A stretch of DNA of 31,223 nucleotides from JAVZLH01 sp049700435 (GTDB lineage: Archaea > Thermoproteota > Bathyarchaeia > Bathyarchaeales > Bathycorpusculaceae), in the NCBI GenBank assembly GCA_049700435.1, contig JBNAVK010000013.1, positions 1 to 31,223 on the forward strand. Reading direction: 5' to 3'. Each line of letters opens with the position of its first letter. Positions within the stretch are counted from its first letter, which is position 1. The notes under the pieces are model-generated. The model saw nothing but the letters and a program-made list of their open reading frames with translations, ran no database searches and was not told the DNA's origin. A program made the translations under genes and the position numbers. Positions 7,001 to 14,944 of this stretch are shown piece by piece.

Positions 7001-8353
7001 TTAATGTTGCGCCACCTTGCTTAATAGGTTGTTTTTGGCTTTCTCAGCCATCTCCACGACCTTATCAATGTCTAGGGCTGTTATCTTCTTGTTTTCCATT
7101 ACTATCTTGCCGTTTATTAATACAGTTTCGACGTCGGCGGCTTTAACCGCGTAAACGAGGTGACTTGCCTCGTTGTAAAGCGGATGTAAGTGCGGTTTCT
7201 CTAGGTTTATTATGGCTAAGTCTGCCCTTTTGCCAATTTCTATAGAGCCTACCTCTTTTTCTAAACACAACGCCTTTGCACCGTCTATTGTAGCCATCTC
7301 CAAAATTTTTTCAGCAGGCAAAACCGTCGGGTCTTTATTTATTCCTTTATGAAGTATAGCTGCGGTTTTCATGACTTCAAATATGTCTGCTGAATTATTT
7401 GAGCAGGGGCTATCCGTGCCGAGGGAAACAACCACGCCTTCCTTAAGCATTTTGGGAACTGGACTTATTCCAGATGCTAGTTTAAGATTTGATATGGGGT
7501 TGTGGGAAACCTTCACGTTTCTTTGCTTAACAATTTTAATATCGCCTTCTGTTAATGCAACGCAGTGTGCCGCAATTACATGTTTGTCTAAAACGCCTAG
7601 CGAGTCCAAATACTCCATCACGCCCTTTCCATCCAACCGCACATTGAAAGCTTGCTCAATTTTTCTTGGCTCGTCTGCAGTTTCAGCAACGTGAATGTGC
7701 CAAATTATAGGCGCCTCAGACCCGTACTTTCTACTAAACTCTTCTCTGACCAGTTTCAATTCTTTCAGGTATTCTGGGTCAACAGTGTAAGGCGCATGAG
7801 GGTCAACGCTTACGCGAATCAAGCCTCCTTCTGCATCGTGCCAGTTTTTGGCTAGGTGTTCCAGCGCTCGCTTGTCCTCTTCCTTTCTCCATGAAAAACA
7901 AACGTGGCCTATGACTCCTCTTAGACCGGCGTCTCTGAAGGCTTTCGCCTCATTTTCCTCTGGCATGTAATGATACATTGTGTTAACTGTTGTTGTTCCA
8001 CCCATTATGGATTCTATCGCTGTTAACAAAGCTCCAACGTAAATGTCGTGGGCGGTCATGTGTTTTTCTATTGGCCATATCCATTTTTCCAGCCATTCTT
8101 GAAGTGGTAAGTCATCGGCATAGCCCCTTAATAGGCTCATTGCAGCATGCTGGTGTGTATTGACGAGCCCCGGGATGATGAGTTTGCCTTTCGCGTTTAT
8201 TTTTTCGTAGCCCCTTCCATACTTTCGTTTTAGCCGGCGTGTTTTTCCAACGTCGATAATTGTTCCATTTTCTATGGCTATGGCTCCTTCTCGGATTATT
8301 TTGCGGTTGTGCATAGTGAGAATTGTTCCGTCATACACGAGTATGGTGTCCAT
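7001..8353 (-). CDS. SAH/MTA/5'-deoxyadenosine deaminase (amidohydrolase family)
   Basis: Metal-dependent amidohydrolase that deaminates the adenine of S-adenosylhomocysteine, methylthioadenosine or 5'-deoxyadenosine to the inosine derivative (MtaD/DadD group). The metal site is complete: NTHQHAAM gives His67 and His69, WHIHVAET gives His221 and Glu224, AAHC gives His263 and GTDSP gives Asp314. The N-terminal and C-terminal beta-sandwich parts are present (IENGTIIDVGK; GSIEIGKRADLAII). Length 450 is slightly longer than many archaeal members (about 420-430). It is the first gene of a two-gene unit with the SAHH-family gene, so SAH is the most likely biological substrate. TRZ/ATZ-like chlorohydrolases are relatives, but the context argues against them. 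Confidence 0.88.
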   Translation of the reverse strand: MDTILVYDGTILTMHNRKIIREGAIAIENGTIIDVGKTRRLKRKYGRGYEKINAKGKLIIPGLVNTHQHAAMSLLRGYADDLPLQEWLEKWIWPIEKHMTAHDIYVGALLTAIESIMGGTTTVNTMYHYMPEENEAKAFRDAGLRGVIGHVCFSWRKEEDKRALEHLAKNWHDAEGGLIRVSVDPHAPYTVDPEYLKELKLVREEFSRKYGSEAPIIWHIHVAETADEPRKIEQAFNVRLDGKGVMEYLDSLGVLDKHVIAAHCVALTEGDIKIVKQRNVKVSHNPISNLKLASGISPVPKMLKEGVVVSLGTDSPCSNNSADIFEVMKTAAILHKGINKDPTVLPAEKILEMATIDGAKALCLEKEVGSIEIGKRADLAIINLEKPHLHPLYNEASHLVYAVKAADVETVLINGKIVMENKKITALDIDKVVEMAEKAKNNLLSKVAQH

Positions 8354-8411
8354 GGCAAACCGCTTTAACCATGCTGTTTTATTGAATGTTAGGGAAAAGT
8401 TGTTCTTAAAA

Positions 8412-8419
8412 CTTTAAAG
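8412..8419 (+). promoter_or_regulatory. TATA box for the APH-fold kinase
   Basis: CTTTAAAG predicts a start near 8441. The GAGGT ribosome site (8446-8450) stands 6 bases before ATG 8457. Confidence 0.5.
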
Positions 8420-8456
8420 CTTCTGCTTGCTTATTGTACACGGTTGAGGTTGGTTT

Positions 8457-9548
8457 ATGAAGCTTTCTCAAGAGGCTCTTCGAAAGTATCTCTCATCCTT
8501 ATATGGCAAAGATGTGGAAATTCTCGGAGCTTGGATGTTGGGAGGCGAAAAACTTGAGGATTTGAAGGGTTTCGGTTACGGTTATCCATACGTGATAGAG
8601 TTCAGGGTTGGTGATGGCGAAGTTAAGAGGGTTGTTTTAGAAACCATGCGCCCTGAGGGTTTTGGACACGACCATTTTTCGGACAGGGCTCAGATTCTCC
8701 TTTGGCAACATTCCGCCTTCAACAAACTGCCCAGACATGTACGCTCCATAGATGTCGGCGCCTTCGCCGAAGATGGCAAATGCTTAAAATCTCTGGGCAA
8801 ATGCGGCGAGTTCTTTATTCTAACAGAGTTTGTGGAAGGACGCCTTTACCACCTTGACTTGGACCGCATAAAAGAGACTGGTCGGTTAAATGACCTGGAC
8901 GAGAAGCGATGTTTGGCGTTGTCCGATTACCTCGTGGAAATCCATAAGGTCAAGCGGGAAGCCCCGTGGCTTTATGTTAGACGCGCAAGAGAGCTTGTTG
9001 GTCACGGCGAATGCATCATGGGGTTGCTGGACAGTTACCCGCCAAACCTTGATTTTGTAAACGAAAACTACCTAATTGACATTGAAAGAGACTGCGTCGT
9101 CTGGCGCTGGCGCCTTAAACGCATGGCTCATAGGCTGAGTCAAGTGCACGGCGATTTTCACCCATGGAACGTGATGTTCCACAACGGCACGGACTTCACA
9201 GTATTAGACCGTAGTAGAGGAGAGTGGGGCGAACCAGCCGATGATGTCACGGCGATGACCATCAACTACATATTTTATTCACTCCAAAAATACGGAAAGT
9301 TGGCGGGAGTTTTTGAGCGGTTGTTTAGGGTTTTCTGGGAAAACTACCTAACGAGGACTGGCGACTTCGAGATTTTAAAGGTCGTGCAGCCCTTCTATGC
9401 TTGGCGCGGTTTGGTTGTGGCTTCGCCAATATGGTATCCAAATCTTGACAGGGATGTGCGCATCAAGCTTCTAAACTTCGTGAAAAATGTTCTGCAACAT
9501 GAGAAGTTTGATTTGGATGCAGTGAACTCCTACATTGAGAAGGCTTAA
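8457..9548 (+). CDS. APH/choline-kinase-fold phosphotransferase
   Basis: Protein-kinase-like small-molecule phosphotransferase of 363 residues. The catalytic loop HGDFHPWNV lies at residues 231-239 (Asp233 as base, Asn238 as metal ligand). The metal-binding Asp is Asp251 in VLDRSRGEWGEP, replacing the common 'IDWE'. The N-lobe is atypical: a beta-rich segment with EFRVGDGEVKRVVLETM carries no clear Gly-rich loop. ILTEFVEGRLYHLD (121-134) matches the hinge region of the family. The substrate is unknown; the family covers sugars, choline, amino sugars and fructosamines. It has its own promoter and stands alone, divergent from the SAH-recycling genes. Nothing in the context supports antibiotic resistance. 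Confidence 0.8.
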   Translation: MKLSQEALRKYLSSLYGKDVEILGAWMLGGEKLEDLKGFGYGYPYVIEFRVGDGEVKRVVLETMRPEGFGHDHFSDRAQILLWQHSAFNKLPRHVRSIDVGAFAEDGKCLKSLGKCGEFFILTEFVEGRLYHLDLDRIKETGRLNDLDEKRCLALSDYLVEIHKVKREAPWLYVRRARELVGHGECIMGLLDSYPPNLDFVNENYLIDIERDCVVWRWRLKRMAHRLSQVHGDFHPWNVMFHNGTDFTVLDRSRGEWGEPADDVTAMTINYIFYSLQKYGKLAGVFERLFRVFWENYLTRTGDFEILKVVQPFYAWRGLVVASPIWYPNLDRDVRIKLLNFVKNVLQHEKFDLDAVNSYIEKA

Positions 9549-9610
9549 ACGTGCAGTTTGCAGAGAAGCCAAAAAGGTTTTGCTTTGACATATTCTGATA
9601 TGGGAATTAA

Positions 9611-9620
9611 AAAGATAAAT
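9611..9620 (+). promoter_or_regulatory. TATA box for the 35-aa protein and GIY-YIG gene
   Basis: AAAGATAAAT lies about 27 bases before a predicted transcription start near 9642, just ahead of the GGGTG ribosome site at 9649-9653. Confidence 0.45.
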
Positions 9621-9660
9621 ACTGATTCAAAATAATAATCGTGATTGCGGGTGCAACTGC

Positions 9661-9768
9661 TTGAGCGCCGAATCCATTGATGAGTTGAAGAAACTTCTTA
9701 AAGGAATGGGCTACTCAAGCAAGGCTATAAACGAAATTTTGAAATGGTATAAACCAAACAACTCGTAA
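9661..9768 (+). CDS. 35-aa helical microprotein
   Basis: TTG at 9661 is preceded by GGTG with a 7-base spacer and a TATA box at a proper distance. The encoded sequence reads SIDELKKLLKGMGYSSKAI and then NEILKWYKP. It forms two amphipathic helices with a Gly-Tyr turn, like a minimal helix-turn-helix or UBA-like unit. It ends 10 bases before the GIY-YIG gene, so the two are probably co-transcribed. Composition and ribosome site both suggest a real gene. Function unknown; a small regulator or partner of the GIY-YIG protein is a guess. Confidence 0.55.
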   Translation: MSAESIDELKKLLKGMGYSSKAINEILKWYKPNNS

Positions 9769-9778
9769 TTGACCATTA

Positions 9779-10165
9779 ATGAAGGGCATATACGTTCTAA
9801 TAATTTCTGTAAATGAAAACATCACAGTCCACGTGGGCGCATTGGGTAAAATAAACTTTGAAAAGGGCCTTTACACCTATGTTGGGTCCGCCCAAAACAA
9901 CTTAGAAAAACGAGTGGAAAGACATTCTAGAAGGAGCAAAAGAAAATTTTGGCACATAGACTATTTGCTTTGCAACAAAACGGCAAAAATTGAGAAAATT
10001 TTCTATAAAAAAGCAGAAAAAGTCGAGGAATGCAAAATTGCAAAGGAAATCGGCAGAACGGGCGTTGCCGTGAAAGGTTTTGGATGTTCAGACTGCAAAT
10101 GCGAAAGCCACCTTTTCAAAATTGAAGATTACCAGTTTTTAAGAGGGTTTATGCAAGAAACATAA
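9779..10165 (+). CDS. GIY-YIG domain protein (COG1833/DUF123, Uri-type)
   Basis: Small stand-alone GIY-YIG nuclease-fold protein of 128 residues. The first motif is GIYVL (residues 3-7) and the second is YTYVGSA (about 33-39). The conserved Arg and His follow in KRVERHSRR, and then FWHIDYLL, typical of this archaeal family. Three cysteines near the C-terminus (GCSDCKCESH) could bind a metal. The family is widespread in archaea; its activity is predicted as endonuclease but its cellular role is not settled. It follows the 35-aa microprotein gene by 10 bases and precedes the APS-kinase-like gene by 43 bases. Confidence 0.85.
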   Translation: MKGIYVLIISVNENITVHVGALGKINFEKGLYTYVGSAQNNLEKRVERHSRRSKRKFWHIDYLLCNKTAKIEKIFYKKAEKVEECKIAKEIGRTGVAVKGFGCSDCKCESHLFKIEDYQFLRGFMQET

Positions 10166-10208
10166 AATATAGAAGGCTTAACCCAATAAAGGAACAGAGA
10201 AGGATGGC

Positions 10209-10766
10209 TTGTCCGCTTTGAAAGACGGTTGGTGTGTTTGGGTAACTGGTTTACCAGGCAGCGGAAAATCCGTGGTTTCTGAAGCATTGCTCAAACTTTT
10301 AGAAAAAAATGGAATTCAAGCCCAATTATTGGCTTCAGACGCTTTGCGTAAGGTTTTAACTCCGAAGCCCATCTACACGCTTGAAGAACGGGACATGGTT
10401 TACGCCACGCTAGTCTACATTGCTAAACTGTTAACACAAAACGGGGTAAATGTGATAATTGACGCTACTGGAAACTTGAGGCGATACCGCGAAAATGCAA
10501 GAAAGCAAATTCCAAAGTTTATGGAAGCCTATCTTGAATGTCCATTAGAAGTTTGCATGAAACGCGAAGCAAAACGCAAAGAAACGCGCCAAGCGCCAAA
10601 ACAAATCTACGCAAAGGCTTTGAATGGAAAAGCGCCAACGGTTCCGGGAATAGGACAGCCATATGAAGAACCGCTTAATCCCGAAATAACCTTAAACACT
10701 GTCAAAAACACTCCCGAAGAATGTGCTCAAAAAATGCTTGAAATGATACTTCAACGCTTCTATTAG
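10209..10766 (+). CDS. Adenylylsulfate-kinase-like P-loop kinase
   Basis: The Walker A motif is GLPGSGKS (residues 14-21). It is followed by LASDALRKVLTP, TLEERDMVYATLVYIA and CPLEVCMKRE, as in the APS kinase (CysC) family. Length 185 is normal. The usual substrate-loop 'FISPxR' is replaced by IIDATGNLRRYRENAR, so APS may not be the substrate; related archaeal proteins are only 'CysC-like'. There is no ATP sulfurylase or PAPS reductase nearby. The start is TTG at 10209 (reading MSALKDGW); an ATG five bases upstream is out of frame. The end overlaps the convergent pyrE gene by 4 bases. Confidence 0.75.
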   Translation: MSALKDGWCVWVTGLPGSGKSVVSEALLKLLEKNGIQAQLLASDALRKVLTPKPIYTLEERDMVYATLVYIAKLLTQNGVNVIIDATGNLRRYRENARKQIPKFMEAYLECPLEVCMKREAKRKETRQAPKQIYAKALNGKAPTVPGIGQPYEEPLNPEITLNTVKNTPEECAQKMLEMILQRFY

Positions 10767-11392
10767 GAGTTGCTTCTATAACTTTTAACATAATCCATAA
10801 CAGTATCTGCTTGTTCTTTTGAAATTCTTCCACCTTGTGAGAGGCAGTTAACAAGCGTTGAGATGTTGGTTAAGGCGTGAACTTTGTATCCTTGTTTTTC
10901 AAGGTTTTCTTTTCCGCCTTGCTCTCTGTCAACCACAACCACTAGATTTTCTACTTTGGCTCCAAGCGCTTCTAGGGGTTTTATGCCCTCCAGTTTTGAC
11001 AAACCTTCGCTGAGGACATCGTCAAAAAACAGTATTCTGTCGCCTTTTGCAACATCTGCGCCGACAATCCTTCCAGTTACGCCATATGCCTTCTCCTCTT
11101 TCCTAACCACAACGCATGGAATGTTTAGCTTACACGCTATGCTGGGCAAAATCAACGCGCCCTTCAACTCGATGGAAGCTAGCTTATTCACCCTTTCAGA
11201 AGCCATAACCTCCAAAATCTTCTCTGCTGCACACTCTGCAATGATGCCTAAATCTTTTGGCGCTGAAAGCAGGCGCCCAAGGTCAATATAGTATGGGCTT
11301 AAAGCTCCAGACTTTATCCTAAAACTGTCAAACCTTAAACATCCAGAACGATAAAGCGCATCCGCAACCAAAGATGTAACATCCAACCGCAA
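10763..11392 (-). CDS. pyrE: Orotate phosphoribosyltransferase family protein
   Basis: Transfers phosphoribosyl from PRPP to orotate, the fifth step of UMP synthesis. Visible features are the N-terminal FDSFRIKSGALSPYYIDLGRL, typical of OPRTase, KEEKAYG (the mobile catalytic loop region) and the PRPP-binding motif ILFFDDVLSEGLSKLEGI. In classical enzymes that motif reads 'DDVITTGxS', so the SEGLSK form is slightly divergent. Length is 209. The start is TTG at 11392. A TATA-like TTAAATTTTT about 25 bases upstream (near 11412-11424) suggests an almost leaderless transcript. It is divergent from the ribosomal cluster. No other pyr gene is nearby. Confidence 0.85.
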   Translation of the reverse strand: MRLDVTSLVADALYRSGCLRFDSFRIKSGALSPYYIDLGRLLSAPKDLGIIAECAAEKILEVMASERVNKLASIELKGALILPSIACKLNIPCVVVRKEEKAYGVTGRIVGADVAKGDRILFFDDVLSEGLSKLEGIKPLEALGAKVENLVVVVDREQGGKENLEKQGYKVHALTNISTLVNCLSQGGRISKEQADTVMDYVKSYRSNS

Positions 11393-11494
11393 ATCCCCAA
11401 AAAGAATAAACCCCTAAAAATTTAACGTTTACTAGGCCTTATACAAAGACGAGAACCTTAACAATCGCCTTAAAACCAAAGGCTTAACGGTAAC

Positions 11495-11504
11495 GTTTAT
11501 AACT
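11495..11504 (+). promoter_or_regulatory. TATA box of the ribosomal protein cluster
   Basis: GTTTATAACT lies about 26 bases before a predicted transcription start near 11525, giving an 18-base leader to the uL3 start at 11544. It is the best promoter candidate for uL3-uL4-uL23-uL2-uS19. Confidence 0.55.
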
Positions 11505-11543
11505 TAATTTCTTCATTCCTAGAAGACGCGAAGCGGAAGAATA

Positions 11544-12557
11544 ATGGGTCACAGAAAAAAGCACGCGCCCAAACACGGTTCACTTGCCTATTTGCCTAGG
11601 AAACGCGCTAAAAGCCCTTTGGCTAGAATACGTTATTGGCCTGAAATAAAGGCAGATACGCCTAGGCTTTTGGGCTTTATCGGTTACAAAGCCGGAATGA
11701 CCCATGTTTTTGCAATAGAAGATAGAAAACGCTCACCAGATTACGGAAAAGAGGTTATGCGCCCAGCCACAGTTATCGAAACGCCTCCTATGCTCATATG
11801 CGCCATAAGAGCCTACACAAAAACTCCCTATGGGCTAAACAGCTTAACAGAAGCTTGGATGAAAGACCCGCCAGACGAACTTGACAGAGTGTTAACGCTT
11901 CCAGAAAACCTAAACACAGAAGAAAAACTCAAGAAAATTGAGGAAAACCTAAGCAAAATAGCCAAAATCCGCGTTATAGCCGCAGCCATGCCAAAACAAG
12001 CTGGCTTGCCAAAGAAGAAGCCAGACGTAGCCGAAATAGAAATAGGTGGAGGAACAATTCAACAACAATTTGAATACGCAAAAAGCCTGCTAGGAAGAAC
12101 GATAACGCCGATGGAGATATTCAAAGAAGGGCAATACATAGACGCGATAGCCGTATCAACAGGAAAAGGCTTTCAAGGTCCAGTGAAACGCTGGGGAGTA
12201 ACAGTGCTTCAGCACAAAGGAAGAAAAACAAAAAGAGGAGTGGCCACCCTAGGCCCATGGAACCCTCACCGCGTTATGTATTCGATTCCCAGAGCGGGGC
12301 AGATGGGTTTCCACCAGAGAACAGAATACAACAAACGCATCCTAAAAATCGGCAAGGATGGAAAAGAAATAACGCCAAAAGGCGGCTTCTTAAGATACGG
12401 CATAGTCAAAGGTCCCTACATGTTAATAGAAGGAAGCATACCTGGAACAGAAAAACGCCCAATAAAAATACGCTATCCAACACGCCAGCCAAAGCAAATA
12501 TCTGAAGAACCACCTCAAATCACATACACATCTCTAGAGTCTCCTCAGGGAAAATAG
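11544..12557 (+). CDS. rpl3: 50S ribosomal protein uL3
   Basis: Large-subunit protein close to the peptidyl transferase centre. The start MGHRKKHAPKHGSLAYLPRKRA is the typical archaeal/eukaryal N-terminus. GFIGYKAGMTHV and the later GKGFQGPVKRWGV with HHKG-like QHKGRK and GQMGFHQRTEYNKRI are family hallmarks. Length 337 is normal for archaea. It is the first gene of the cluster and is followed by uL4 after 13 bases. Confidence 0.97.
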   Translation: MGHRKKHAPKHGSLAYLPRKRAKSPLARIRYWPEIKADTPRLLGFIGYKAGMTHVFAIEDRKRSPDYGKEVMRPATVIETPPMLICAIRAYTKTPYGLNSLTEAWMKDPPDELDRVLTLPENLNTEEKLKKIEENLSKIAKIRVIAAAMPKQAGLPKKKPDVAEIEIGGGTIQQQFEYAKSLLGRTITPMEIFKEGQYIDAIAVSTGKGFQGPVKRWGVTVLQHKGRKTKRGVATLGPWNPHRVMYSIPRAGQMGFHQRTEYNKRILKIGKDGKEITPKGGFLRYGIVKGPYMLIEGSIPGTEKRPIKIRYPTRQPKQISEEPPQITYTSLESPQGK

Positions 12558-12570
12558 ACGGTGAAAAGTG

Positions 12571-13362
12571 ATGGCGAAAAAGACAGCGAAAATCTTTGAC
12601 CTCACAGGAAAACCAGTAAAGAAAATAACTCTGCCTCCAATTTTCGAAACTCCGTTGAGGCCGGATGTTATAAAACGCGCTGTAATAGCTATACAATCAA
12701 ACAGATTTCAGCCCCAAGGCAGAGACCCTATGGCTGGCAAAAGAACAACTGCAGAGTCTAGGGGCGTAGGCCTAGGCATGGCAAGAGTCCCGAGAATTAA
12801 GGGAGCCACGGCAAGGGCGGCTTTCGCTCCTGGAACAGTTGGTGGTAGAGCAGCCCATCCGCCAACTTCTGAAAAGAAGATTAGCAAGAAAATTCCCAGA
12901 AAAGAAAAACGTCTCGCTTTATTATCGGCGATAGCCGCAACCGCATCCAAGGAAGCAGTTGCTTCAAGAGGGCATTCAATCGAGGATGTGCCACAAATCC
13001 CGTTGATAGTCACAAATGACATTGAAAAACTAAAGAAAACAAAAGAAGTTGAGGAGGCGCTAATCCAATTAGGAGTTTTGTCGGACGTTTATCGAGTGAG
13101 AGAAAGCAGAAAAATCAGAGCTGGTAAAGGCAAGCGCAGAGGCAGAAAATTAAAGCACGCTGTGGGTCCCCTCATAGTTGTAACAGAAAACAAGGGCGTC
13201 ATCGAAGCTGCAAGAAACATACCAGGAGTAGACATTGTGACAGTTAAAGACTTAAACGCTGAAATTTTAGCCCCAGGCGCCCATCCGGGAAGATTAACGA
13301 TATGGACTGAGGGCGCAATCGAGAAACTGGCTGAGCTTTACAGCACAGGAGGGAAATCCTAG
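12571..13362 (+). CDS. rpl4: 50S ribosomal protein uL4
   Basis: Binds 23S rRNA domain I and lines the exit tunnel. The characteristic segments are PLRPDVIKRAV, RDPMAGKRTTAESRGVGLGMAR (tunnel loop), GGRAAHPP and RAGKGKRRGRKLK, then GPLIVV and IPGVDIV. I start it at ATG 12571 because GGTGA ends 6 bases upstream; an in-frame GTG at 12568 would be only 3 bases from that site. The stop TAG shares its last base with the GTG start of uL23, suggesting translational coupling. Confidence 0.97.
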   Translation: MAKKTAKIFDLTGKPVKKITLPPIFETPLRPDVIKRAVIAIQSNRFQPQGRDPMAGKRTTAESRGVGLGMARVPRIKGATARAAFAPGTVGGRAAHPPTSEKKISKKIPRKEKRLALLSAIAATASKEAVASRGHSIEDVPQIPLIVTNDIEKLKKTKEVEEALIQLGVLSDVYRVRESRKIRAGKGKRRGRKLKHAVGPLIVVTENKGVIEAARNIPGVDIVTVKDLNAEILAPGAHPGRLTIWTEGAIEKLAELYSTGGKS

Positions 13363-13622
13363 TGGACCCGTACGATGTTATTCTTTACCCGCTTATGACT
13401 GAAGCTGCCAGTTTAATGGTTGAGAAAGAAAACAAGCTTGTTTTCGTAATTAACAAGAAAGCCAGCAAAGCCGACGTGAAAAAGGCTGTGGAAGAACTTT
13501 ACGAGGTGAAGGTTGAGAAGGTTAACCTTCTAATCACTCCTCAAGGAGAAAAGAAGGCTTTCGTTAAACTCGCCCCCGAATACAAGGCGGCTGATGTTGC
13601 AATTAAGCTCGGAATACTCTAA
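13362..13622 (+). CDS. rpl23: 50S ribosomal protein uL23
   Basis: Component of the tunnel exit and docking site for SRP. The 86-residue product begins DPYDVILYPLMTEAA and contains NKLVFVINKKASKADVKKAVEELYEVKVEKVN, the classic uL23 core, and ends LAPEYKAADVAIKLGIL. The start is GTG overlapping the uL4 stop by one base. Confidence 0.96.
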   Translation: MDPYDVILYPLMTEAASLMVEKENKLVFVINKKASKADVKKAVEELYEVKVEKVNLLITPQGEKKAFVKLAPEYKAADVAIKLGIL

Positions 13623-13642
13623 GCCTATGTGAGGAATAAGCT

Positions 13643-14383
13643 ATGGGAAAAAGAATTCGTGTTCAAAGACGCGGGCGCGGCGGACCAACATTTAGGGCTT
13701 CAACTCATAAAAGAGTGGCTCCTGCACAATACCCGCTAGCGATGAAGCCGAAAGAATATTATGAGACAACTATCAAAGGCGTGGTAGAAGAAATTGTACA
13801 TGACCCAGGACGTGGAACACCTCTCGCACTTATACGGTTCGAGAACGGTGAAAAATGCTACACAATAATCCCAGAAGGAGTCTATGAAGGACAAAAAATT
13901 TACATGGGAGGAAACGCGCCCCCAGAAGTCGGTAACATCCTTCCCGTAGGAAAAATCCCAGAAGGAACCATGGCGTGTAATGTAGAGCTTAACCCTGGAG
14001 ACGGCGGCAAAATCGCGAAGTCTTCCGGAACATATGGAATAATTGTAGCCCATACACCTCAAGGAACAATGATTAGGCTTCCATCCGGAAAAACGAGATA
14101 CGTTAATGACTATTGTTTGGCAACGATTGGTGTTGTTTCCGGAGCAGGCAGAACTGAAAAGCCTTTCTTGAAATCCGGTGAAAAATTTCATTTGATGAAA
14201 GCGAAAGGACATAAATACCCAAGAACACGTGGAAGAGCTATGGTTGCGGCAGTGCACCCGTATGGAAGCAGCAAAAGAAGCGCGCGTAAAGTTACAACAA
14301 CCTCGCATGGAGCGCCTCCGGGACAGAAAGTTGGGTTAATTGCGGCTAGAGGTGCTGGAAGGAGAAAGAGACGGGCAGCCTAA
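13643..14383 (+). CDS. rpl2: 50S ribosomal protein uL2
   Basis: Essential rRNA-binding protein near the peptidyl transferase centre. MGKRIRVQRRGRGGPTFRAS is the archaeal N-terminus. Later segments include the OB-like core with KIAKSSGTYG, and the universal RGRAMVAAVHPYG-type motif near the C-terminus, where the conserved functional histidine falls in VHPYG. GAGRRKRRAA closes it. Length is 246. GAGG lies 8 bases before the ATG, 20 bases after uL23. Confidence 0.97.
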   Translation: MGKRIRVQRRGRGGPTFRASTHKRVAPAQYPLAMKPKEYYETTIKGVVEEIVHDPGRGTPLALIRFENGEKCYTIIPEGVYEGQKIYMGGNAPPEVGNILPVGKIPEGTMACNVELNPGDGGKIAKSSGTYGIIVAHTPQGTMIRLPSGKTRYVNDYCLATIGVVSGAGRTEKPFLKSGEKFHLMKAKGHKYPRTRGRAMVAAVHPYGSSKRSARKVTTTSHGAPPGQKVGLIAARGAGRRKRRAA

Positions 14384-14441
14384 CATTAAAATGAGCAGAA
14401 AGCTTATAGCGTCCTCAATGTATCAGTTTGGTTGATGGAAA

Positions 14442-14846
14442 ATGCCTAGGGAATTTACATACCGCGGTTACACGCTCAATCAGTTACAGAGCATGTCGAT
14501 GGATGAGTTCATCAACTTGCTTCCTTCAAGACAGAGGAGGAGCCTCCATAGAGGTCTAAACACGGAACAGAGGAAACTGCTTGAAACAATAAGGAAGGCA
14601 AAGGAGGCTATGAGAAGCGGAAAAAACATGACCGTTAAAACACACGCACGCGACATGATTGTTTTGCCCGAAATGGTTGGGTTAACGATTCTTGTTCATA
14701 ATGGTAAGGATTTTGTTCAGGTGGAGATAAAGCCTGAAATGATTGGACATTACCTAGGAGAGTTCGTGATTACAAACAAACCGGTGAAACATGGGACTCC
14801 CGGAATCGGTGCTTCCCGCTCTTCCATGTACGTCCCACTGAAGTAA
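14442..14846 (+). CDS. rps19: 30S ribosomal protein uS19
   Basis: Small-subunit head protein. MPREFTYRGYTLNQLQSMSMDEF and LPSRQRRSLHRGL are archaeal uS19 N-terminal features; the core reads TVKTHARDMIVLPEMVGLTILVHNGKDF and GHYLGEF. Length is 134. A 58-base gap separates it from uL2, with a GGTTGATGG ribosome site just before ATG. It is the last gene of the cluster here; uL22 and uS3, which normally follow, are absent. Confidence 0.96.
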   Translation: MPREFTYRGYTLNQLQSMSMDEFINLLPSRQRRSLHRGLNTEQRKLLETIRKAKEAMRSGKNMTVKTHARDMIVLPEMVGLTILVHNGKDFVQVEIKPEMIGHYLGEFVITNKPVKHGTPGIGASRSSMYVPLK

Positions 14847-14944
14847 AAGTTAAATTTTCAATGCTTTTGGCGCATCTATCATTTTGCGAAATAGCAGAAT
14901 AACAATTCAGTCACTGATGGATTGTGGAAACTATTGTTCTCGGT

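Noticed and set aside
8457..9548. Aminoglycoside resistance gene
   Set aside because: Only the general APH fold is visible; chromosomal context and atypical N-lobe do not support a resistance role.
12708..13022. Antisense frame within uL4
   Set aside because: Shadow of a highly conserved ribosomal gene.
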